From: Carpediemonas membranifera
Lineage: Eukaryota; Fornicata
Assembly (NCBI GenBank): GCA_019828565.1
Contig: JAHDYR010000038.1
Span: 930,001 to 994,000, forward strand
Reading direction: 5' to 3'
Length of the DNA: 64,000 nucleotides
Shown: piece by piece, positions 57,475-64,000 of the stretch
How the letters are laid out: every line of letters starts with the position of its first letter
Position numbering within the stretch: position 1 is the stretch's first letter
Program-made: the position numbers and the translations under genes
Notes under the pieces: generated by a model
Database searches by the model: none
Told to the model about the DNA's origin: nothing
The model's input: the letters and a program-made list of their open reading frames with translations, nothing else

Positions 57475-58665
57475 TCACCATTTATCCAAGGGCAGACCTG
57501 CATTAAGACCCTTCTCGTGATCATACGCCTCAGCCCGACCGCTCAGACCCGACTCCAGCGTCACCACACCCTCCACTGTGGGGATCCAGGTAACAGGCTT
57601 GACCACAGCCCTTGTCACGGCCCACTCACTCGACTCTAGGGCCTTGATCGTGGTCGACATGTTGCGGAGGTCGGTCTGATATCGCGTGGTGAACCAGTCG
57701 ACCGAGTCGATCGATGCCAGGAGCTCCATCACGGTGGCGACTGGGTAGGGCACGGTGGAGCGGTCGAAGAAGGCGTTGGCCTGCCACTGGGGGACCGCGG
57801 TGTTTGGGCACTCGGTGACAACGACCCAGCCGTCGATCTCGGGGAAGTTGGTCATCTTATCCGGGGTCGGGTCCGCGAGGTAGCAGACGCGTGTCGGCAG
57901 CCCGCGAGAAACCAAATGACGCTCAAGCGTGTCGAGCGTGCGATTTAGCGCGTCGCTCGGGGCATGTAGGATGGGCAGGAGGCCGATGCAGGTGCACTGC
58001 TTCAGCCTGTTCATGACGCCGTAACGACGCCTCGTGGGCACCATGCCTGCGACATAAACGCCTGGGCACGAGCAGTGGATGATCTTAGAGTCCATTCTGA
58101 GGTGGGTTTCAAGGGCCGACTCGGCGCCAACGTAGACAGGGGTCGCATCGGCCGGGACGAACCTGCCATGGATCGACTTGAGCTCGCCGGTCGGGTCTTC
58201 CATTTGCTGGATCGATGCATCAAGGCCCAGGCCGGCTAGAGCGTCTGCGAGGGCTGGCAGGAGGCACCAGTTGGAGTACTCCGCGACGAGGACAACCTTG
58301 CCCCAGCCCTCACTCTGGCACGCTTCCACGATGGCCTTGGCATCGGCCATCATGTCAGTAACGTCTGGGATCGAGGGCAGGACAAGGTGCGGGAGAGACG
58401 AGGGAGCGAAGCAGGTGTTCCCGATGTAGATGATCGCCTCGCAGTTAGCGCGCATCGCTGTGAGGTCGTCAACACAGCAACGCGCAACATGGTCACCGTG
58501 GAAGATCACAGAAGTCACGGGGAGCTTCTCTGTGAGCTGCCTGAAGATCTCCATACTGTCCTCGAGCGTGTGCTTGCCGGGGCCGCTCTGAAGCATCACA
58601 GTGCCATAATCACGCGCAAAGTCAACGCCCCGCGCTACTATCCGTTCCAAAAACTCCTTATCCAT
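57475..58665 (-). CDS. DPH2: Diphthamide biosynthesis protein DPH2
   Basis: 396 residues, ATG at 58665 (MDKEFLERIVARG). DPH1/DPH2 fold with FHGDHVARCCVDDLTA and AIIYIGNTCFAPS in domain 1 (family: YGDTSYGxCCVDE and HYGxxCLSP), and FPEIDGWVVVTECPN in domain 3. With DPH1 it forms the radical-SAM [4Fe-4S] complex that starts diphthamide formation on the elongation factor EF2 His. DPH1 usually has three cluster Cys in fixed places; here the C-terminal Cys and first-domain Cys are present, but the DPH1-specific surroundings are not, which favours DPH2. Confidence 0.85.
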   Translation of the reverse strand: MDKEFLERIVARGVDFARDYGTVMLQSGPGKHTLEDSMEIFRQLTEKLPVTSVIFHGDHVARCCVDDLTAMRANCEAIIYIGNTCFAPSSLPHLVLPSIPDVTDMMADAKAIVEACQSEGWGKVVLVAEYSNWCLLPALADALAGLGLDASIQQMEDPTGELKSIHGRFVPADATPVYVGAESALETHLRMDSKIIHCSCPGVYVAGMVPTRRRYGVMNRLKQCTCIGLLPILHAPSDALNRTLDTLERHLVSRGLPTRVCYLADPTPDKMTNFPEIDGWVVVTECPNTAVPQWQANAFFDRSTVPYPVATVMELLASIDSVDWFTTRYQTDLRNMSTTIKALESSEWAVTRAVVKPVTWIPTVEGVVTLESGLSGRAEAYDHEKGLNAGLPLDKW

Positions 58666-58807
58666 GTTTCAGCAATCCGGCGCGGTTTCAACAACAAGGA
58701 CGCATGTGCCCGATCGCATGGATTATGCGAAATCCTCCCGGCATCCCGCCAGCACCAGGTCACGGTTTAACACTAATAATAAAACAATAAGAAACAACAC
58801 ACACTCT

Positions 58808-59911
58808 CTACAACGCCGGAACCTGCACCCTCGCCGCCTCAGCCAGCGCCCTCAACCACCCCGCGGCCCGCCTCAGCCCAGCCCTGTCCTCCTCCCCAGG
58901 CTCGTCCATATCGACCCACCGGCCCGCACACACCCCCTCTACCAGCCTGAGGACGGTGCCCAAGTCCCCGATGAACTGGCGTGGGTCATGGTGCTCGTCA
59001 ATCGCAGACTGTGTGAACTGCCGCAAAGAGGTGGGGCTGGGCAGCGGACCAAAGCTGTTGGAGAGATACAGGCTGGCCGGGTCGAGTGAGCCGACGCCCA
59101 CGGCAACGTCAGAGACTCCCTCAAAGGAGGGGATGGAGGTAGCTGCATGAAGACCAGGCCCCATGGCCGCCGGGTCCGGCTGGGCCTTTCCGTCGTTCGC
59201 ACTCTTGGTCTTCCGGGCCGCCTTCTTCTCTCCTGCAGCCCGCGGCGGCTCCTCTGCCACCTGGCCCGGGGTCAGCTCCGATAAGCCACAGACCCTCTCC
59301 CGGACCCGGATCACGGCCTTCCTGAAGGTAGACAGCGACCCCAGCGACTGCTCGGGGAATGCCTGGCAGTAAATCTCCTTCAGCGTCACTAGGAGGTCGG
59401 CACTGATCGGTTCAGTAGGCTTGACCCCCTGGGACTCGAGGAGAGTGAGCACTGAGTGGTCCCTGTCTGCCCTGGGCTTGGGACCGCGCTTAACTTTCTT
59501 CAACTCTCCGTTGCGTCGGCTGGAAATCCACCGCACAAGCGATTCCTTGCGGAGCTGGGGGTTCTCGGCCAGCACCTTATCCATGCCGTGATTCTCGCAC
59601 TCTAGGATGTACCGCATCTTGTCCTCATACGTGTATACGCGCCGCTTGGCCTTGGGTCCCTTCTTTTCCTTCGTCCTCTTGGAAAGCATACGTGTTTGGG
59701 CCAGTGCAGGAGGCGAGATGGCTGCATTATGCTCGATTAGAGTTGTACCAGGAACTTTTGTTAGGACGTGAGACTGATGCTTGGATGACCGGTCTGATTG
59801 TCGCGAAATGTCGTCGTCAAAACCTGCAGACGCTTCCGGCCTCTCAAACTGAACTTCGGGTATGTCAGACGGTGGCTGCCGTAAATCTTGCCTGATGCCT
59901 GATGTCACCAT
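58808..59911 (-). CDS. Protein with a putative helix-turn-helix domain, unknown family
   Basis: 367 residues, ATG at 59911. Residues ~82-130 (KRRVYTYEDKMRYILECENH, then KESLVRWISSRR) look like a homeodomain-like or transposase/CENP-B-type HTH that recognises DNA, followed by a basic stretch (KKVKRGPKPRADRD). The second half is Pro/Ala-rich with a helical C-terminus (LRRAAGWLRALAEAARV). It could be a domesticated transposon protein or a transcription factor. Confidence 0.5.
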   Translation of the reverse strand: MVTSGIRQDLRQPPSDIPEVQFERPEASAGFDDDISRQSDRSSKHQSHVLTKVPGTTLIEHNAAISPPALAQTRMLSKRTKEKKGPKAKRRVYTYEDKMRYILECENHGMDKVLAENPQLRKESLVRWISSRRNGELKKVKRGPKPRADRDHSVLTLLESQGVKPTEPISADLLVTLKEIYCQAFPEQSLGSLSTFRKAVIRVRERVCGLSELTPGQVAEEPPRAAGEKKAARKTKSANDGKAQPDPAAMGPGLHAATSIPSFEGVSDVAVGVGSLDPASLYLSNSFGPLPSPTSLRQFTQSAIDEHHDPRQFIGDLGTVLRLVEGVCAGRWVDMDEPGEEDRAGLRRAAGWLRALAEAARVQVPAL

Positions 59912-59953
59912 GCTGATCGTCTCGACGTTGGTCCACAGTTTCGATTCTCTGGT

Positions 59954-59964
59954 GTGCAGTTTAT
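59954..59964 (+). promoter_or_regulatory. Core promoter-like element GTGCAGTTTAT facing right
   Basis: Perfect copy of the element but on the plus strand, 43 bp from and divergent to the minus-strand gene starting at 59911. No good plus-strand gene starts in the next 50 nt; the next coding trace is the Fanzor-like fragment. Confidence 0.4.
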
Positions 59965-60045
59965 GTCAAGTCCAATGTGGTTTAGAGGGTTTATGTGGAG
60001 GATTCATGTAAAGGTGACTTAGGCTGTCGACCCCCCTGGGATTTA

Positions 60046-60075
60046 GACTCAACAATTCTAATCCTACGCGGCACA
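60046..60075. repeat. 30-bp direct repeat, left copy
   Basis: GACTCAACAATTCTAATCCT followed by (A/G)CGCGGCACA. The second copy is at 60905-60934 with one mismatch. They bracket the Fanzor-like fragment, 859 bp start to start. Confidence 0.9.
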
Positions 60076-60435
60076 CTACCTCCACTCACCCACTTCAGCC
60101 CTCGTCTGTACAATCGGGCTTTCGTGCTTTCAGTCGTCGGTCTGCACGAAAAGATGCGTCGTCCATCGTCTGTGTCGAACGCTGCTGTCTTCTTTCGCAT
60201 CTGTGCTCGTCTGTTACGCGCTCATCTGTCGTCCATTGCCGGCGTCTGAAGCTCATGACGTCGTCGTCTTCGTCGTCTTCGTCTGTTGTGAGAGAAACTA
60301 GTGGTGGAAAGCGGTTGTAGCTAGTAGTAAAGACGCTTTGTGTTGTATGATGCTGGTTTCTTGTGTTTTGAGGGATGCTGCTAGCTGATGAACCCTGAAA
60401 AGAAATGATCGATGCAGGCAGCTCAATAGACTCCG

Positions 60436-60789
60436 ATGCCTTCCAAGATATTCACAATGCTCCGGCACAACGTCGTCGTGAGTGTCACGATGGTCTCGGA
60501 ATTCCGCACTTCCATCGTGTGCCCATACTGCAAAGCACACTTCAGACGTGTGGTGCACACACGCCGTACCATGCTCTGCCAGAATCCCGCGTGCGAGGGA
60601 GCTCCATGGCGCGTTGAACGGCTACGTCGGCATCCCGAGCAGAGAGACATACTTCTCAATCTCTCTCACCGAGATAAGAGCGCCAGCGAGAACATCCTTT
60701 GGTGCACCTTCGATGCAACTTCAGATCAGATAGAGCAATCTCCTTTCCACTACGACTCCCAGAGAGGTGCTCTTCCTCGCTATCATTAA
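60436..60789 (+). pseudogene. Fanzor/TnpB-type RNA-guided nuclease, C-terminal fragment (zinc ribbon and RuvC-III)
   Basis: 117 residues open from ATG 60436 (stop in frame at 60427). VTMVSEFRTSIVCPYC, then TMLCQNPACEG, then HRDKSASENILW reproduce the TnpB/Fanzor C-terminal order. That order is a conserved E-x-x-TS ahead of a CxxC...CxxxxC zinc ribbon, followed by the third RuvC catalytic Asp in (R)D-x-(N/S)-A-(A/S)-x-NI. RuvC-I, RuvC-II and the WED/REC regions are not visible upstream, so this is a fragment unless earlier exons are missed. The 30-bp direct repeats on both sides may mark the mobile unit. Confidence 0.6.
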
Positions 60790-60904
60790 CTTGCTAAGTT
60801 GAGCAAACACGCGCTGCAGCACGCGTGATATGCTGCGCACGATTGATAGAGTATGATGAACCACACTGCGATCCTGATGCTGCTTGGATTCACTGTGTGT
60901 TTTG

Positions 60905-60934
60905 GACTCAACAATTCTAATCCTGCGCGGCACA
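60905..60934. repeat. 30-bp direct repeat, right copy
   Basis: See the left copy at 60046-60075; one mismatch (G for A) in 30 bp. Confidence 0.9.
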
Positions 60935-61025
60935 TCCAATCAGCAACTCAGTCAGTTGATGGATTTAGGGGGACTCCGCGCCTGTGCGTATAGTCCATTA
61001 TGCGCCCTGATGATTCAGGCAGACA

Positions 61026-64000
61026 TTAGTCCAGAACATCCCAACTCGCGTTTTCAAGGGGCGCCCATCTTCGAAAATGGACCCGACCCAGCATCATATT
61101 TATCGAACGGCGAGGGGGACAGACATGGGAACGCGTGCTAGACAAATACATAACAATCGCGTGTTGGGCGGGGTGGTGTCTGACACTTGGGTCCAATAAA
61201 TGGTCCGTCGGGGGGATGGGAAGCCGGAGAATTATTGAAGCTCTATCTCTGCCTCCCCTTCTGAATCGCGTTACAAGACAGAGTCTAGCGTCGTCTGACG
61301 GAGCTGCTTCAGCCCGAATGGCAGACGCTTGTTCGGCACGGCGACGTAAAAGAGCAAAAAAGAACAGCCCCGCGATAGGTCGACTCTCCAGGTCTGTCTC
61401 GCCCACCTGCTGCACTACAGGGACTCCTTTGTCGTCAATACCGAAGTCGTAGACAGCTGGTACCATCTTGTCGTCCACCTTGATCGTGAAGGAGGGGGCG
61501 ACGCGGATCGTCCCCGTGACCCTGCCGAGCGTCCAGAGTGCCAGCATGATGACCTCCATGTTAGTGTAGCTTGTGTTCTCGATGCCCTTGGCCAAGTTCT
61601 CGAGATTGGTCGACCCGTCTGGTCCCGTCGAGGGGCTTCGGAAGGTGTGGAAAGCACATGATCCGTCCATCGGCACCGAGAAGACAAGCGCATTGCAGCG
61701 CTGTGCCAGCGTGTCTAGCCTCCCCAGGGTCGACTTACGCGGCTTGTTAAGGCCGGTCAGGTCCTTAACCTGCGTGACGGTGTCTCCGGCAACTCGCTTC
61801 AGGACGCGACTGCTCGGAGGGACGAAGTCGTGCTTGGGCTGCACTGAGGGCAATCTTGTGATGTTAGGCTCCTCCTTACGTGCGACCACAGGCTCGGCTT
61901 GCTCGACATCGGGGGGCGAATGGGTTGTTTTGGGCTCCCCCTGAGATGATGTCGCGGACTCGGCCTACGTGGATGATGAGGTACTGCGACCGTTGTCTGT
62001 GTCGCGTGCAGAGTCGAGCTGCTCTATTGAGGCAATTGAGCAGCCGCGGAGGCAGTCGGCGACCATCGACTTGGCCCCCCTAAAGAGTGTGCACTGCAGA
62101 CCCGCGAGTACAAACGAGGCCTGCTTCGCAGAGAAGATGTCTGTGATCAGCGTCCGGAAGGCCCGGTCGATGACGCCGTTGGAGGCCAACATCAGGGGTT
62201 TGACGTCAGCGCCGGCGTGCTGCCTGGCCTTGTCCCTGGAGCGTCTGGCGAAGCTGCACTCCTCTAGGCGATGCACCACTGTGAGATCGAAGTGCTCTGG
62301 CTTCAGTGGGGTCGCGTTTCGCCGCAGGGTGAAGTCGATCCGGGGTGTCCCGTAGACTGTGTGCGGCTCGTAGTTCAGCACCTCGGCTGACTTCGGCAGC
62401 AGTGATAGGAAGACGCGGTTGAGCTGGTCGTGCATCTTAGTCCGAGCCGACATCGAGTTTCTGCAGTTGATGTGGTGGTCGTAGGACGTGACACAGTTGC
62501 ATCTTGAGCAAAACAGCTTGGCCTCGCCCGCGAAGTCAGCGTAGCGGCTCTGGATCGCTGCGCGGAAGACTGCGTTGTCCATCTCGGTCAGCTTGGACGT
62601 TGGATAGGCGCTGAGCCAGGCTCCGGAACCATGCTCCTGCAGTTGCTTAACGACGCTTCGCACCCTCTCCGGCATCTTGCGGATCTTCAGCCGGTAGTGG
62701 TCCTCGCCTATACGGCTCAGAACAGCTGTCAGGTCGGCCTGCTTGAGGCCGATGCCCGACTCGTCAAGCCGCGCGAGGCTTATCGCGTGCACGTCCCGAA
62801 CGTCAGGGATGCCGAGCCCGCCATGGCGGATCGGCAGGGGGATGACATGGCACGCGACATCAACCGAAAGGCCACACGCCTCAGCGATCAGGCGGTTCTT
62901 GGCGGCGTCGAAGTTCTGGAGGATGTGCGCGGCCTTGCGTCCGACGAACGCGTTGTGCTCTCTCGGCATCCGGAGCGCGTGCACTAACCTGGGCATGATG
63001 CAGTCGCGGATCAGGGTGACGGCTGCCTGGAGAGGGAGGTTACGCAGTAGGTCGCGTATCGCGTCCAGCTGCTTCTGGAAAAGCCCGTTCAGCTTCATGC
63101 AGCGCTCGTCAGCGTCGGCGCCCGGGAAGTGACCCATGATATTCGTCGTCGTAAAGGTCGTGAGGCCATGATCCGGGTGGACGATCGACTCTTTCCCGGC
63201 CAGCCAGAAGCTCTTCGCCTCCTTGTGCAGCATGGCGAACCGATGGGATTGTCACGTTGTGTTAGCTGTCCCAATCAGTTCTTTTATGATTGGTCAATGA
63301 TCATCAAAGTCAATTTAAAGTTAGTTCATCGTTTCCCTTCGGTGTTCCTGTCCCCTGCCCGTCACAGGGATCTGTCGGTATCCGAGTCAGCCAACGTGAT
63401 ATCGTCCATATACATGGTCTCACTTGGCACACGCGACCCGAACTCGTTCTTTGCCTGCGTCACGGGTGTGACCAACACCAGACAGAAGAGGAGTGGCGAG
63501 AGGGGTCGCCCTGGCGGACGCCCTGCTTAGCCTCAAGCACGTGGTCACCGAATGCTCTGAGATCTTCGTCGTAGAGATGAAGCATATACGACTTGAGACT
63601 GGCGTCGGCGTTGAGTGCCTCGATCGTGGCCCGGATGGCTGGTCTAGAAACGCTGTTGAAGGCGTTCTCCAGGTCGACAGAGAGCACATCCTTGCCCTGC
63701 TCGATGGCCTCTTGGATCCGAATTGCGGTGCGGGTGGACCCCTCGGGGAGGAAGGCCGCCTGATTCGGGCCCGTGGCCTGGGCTAGCTGCGGGATAAGCT
63801 GTCTGGCGACGATGCCGTTCAGCATTCGCAGCAGCGCCGAGCATACGACTATGGGTCGCCACGTGTTGTCACCCTTCGGGAGCAGTGAGAGTCGACCGGT
63901 GAGGCAGACTCTTGGAATCCGCTCCGGCGACTTCAGCCAGACGTTAATAGGGCTGCAATCGTCTTGATGGTTGCGGGGTCGTCGCGTACCAGGTGCTTTA
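61026..64000 (-). mobile_element. RLE-type non-LTR retrotransposon (LINE), 5' end outside window, several breaks
   Basis: On the minus strand from the right edge: RT fingers (ERIPRVCLTGRLSLLPKGDN after a frame change near 63950), TGPNQAAFLPEGSTR, DVLSVDLENAFNSVSRP, AKQGVRQGDP (then a frame change) and the catalytic METMYMDDITLA-type block near 63400. An AT-rich insert at ~63240-63360 separates the palm from the thumb. The downstream frame 63233-61965 has a Cys/His cluster (CSRCNC then HHINC) and an RLE-like nuclease (TPRIDFTLRRN, HFDLTVVHRLE), as in R2-type and Giardia-type elements. After an in-frame TAG at 61965 the same frame goes on to 61026 with SVPMDGSCAFHTF, an OTU-like Cys box. Clearly inactive as written. 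Confidence 0.88.

Noticed and set aside
60046-60075. 30-bp repeat as a tRNA fragment
   Set aside because: No T-arm (GTTCRANNC) and no cloverleaf can be drawn from it and its flanks.
1-64000. tRNA and 5S rRNA genes
   Set aside because: Scanned by eye for A/B-box pairs and 5S blocks on both strands; none convincing. A covariance-model search would decide.

Overview
This is a gene-dense stretch of a eukaryotic nuclear genome. It carries a eukaryotic 18S-5.8S-28S rRNA unit, spliceosomal introns, SAR1, a CDK, eS25, uL4, a PP2A B56 subunit and a G-gamma subunit. Nine introns could be placed. Eight are 28-37 nt and one, less certain, is 55 nt. They start GTWTGT or similar and mostly end in a fused branch-point/3' splice site of the (T/C)TNACACAG kind. 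Introns of this style are known from Giardia and its relatives. Together with the compact layout and a zinc-cluster HSCB chaperone, they suggest a free-living fornicate metamonad of the Carpediemonas/Kipferlia type. That identification is inference; no species is proven.

Layout. 1-3 kb: plus-strand housekeeping genes (inositol 5-phosphatase 3' end, SAR1, a Vps52-like gene). 3-7.2 kb: no convincing gene, but one copy of a ~735-bp dispersed repeat whose inverted partner lies at 39.3-40.1 kb. 7.17-9.78 kb: one rRNA unit, cut inside 28S at a single N. 9.9-11.5 kb: a decayed copy of the RCC1-like gene found intact at 35-37 kb. 11.5-16.7 kb: four and a fraction tandem copies of a ~1,231-bp unit, each encoding a HEPN-like protein with a Cys cluster. 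17.6-19 kb: Ty3/gypsy remnant. 20-27.2 kb: four genes (A-D) that look like one undescribed multi-gene mobile element: a large transposase-like protein, two unknown proteins and a coiled-coil protein with an OTU-like C-terminus. They share promoter repeats and use the host's mini-introns. 27.2-28.1 kb: a SET-domain gene. 28.2-29.7 kb: a second Ty3-like remnant.

From 30 to 60 kb, nineteen consecutive genes all lie on the minus strand: TMEM62-like phosphoesterase, CDK, eS25, RCC1-like, YOS1, a propeller/solenoid protein, HSCB, C2H2 zinc finger, B56, DGK1/dolichol-kinase-like, LRR-EF-hand, G-gamma, uL4, dolichyl-diphosphatase-like, an F-x-P repeat protein, a tail-anchored protein, DPH2 and an HTH protein, plus one unknown gene. 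Several have a shared element, (G/C)(T/C)GCA(G/C)TTTA(T/A), 15-48 nt before the ATG. From 60 kb to the right edge there is a Fanzor/TnpB-type C-terminal fragment between 30-bp direct repeats, then an RLE-type non-LTR retrotransposon that runs off the window.

Nearly all frameshifts in otherwise good genes fall in homopolymer runs (C4, C6, C7, G4, G5/G6, T7). Some apparent pseudogenes may therefore be uncorrected sequencing errors.
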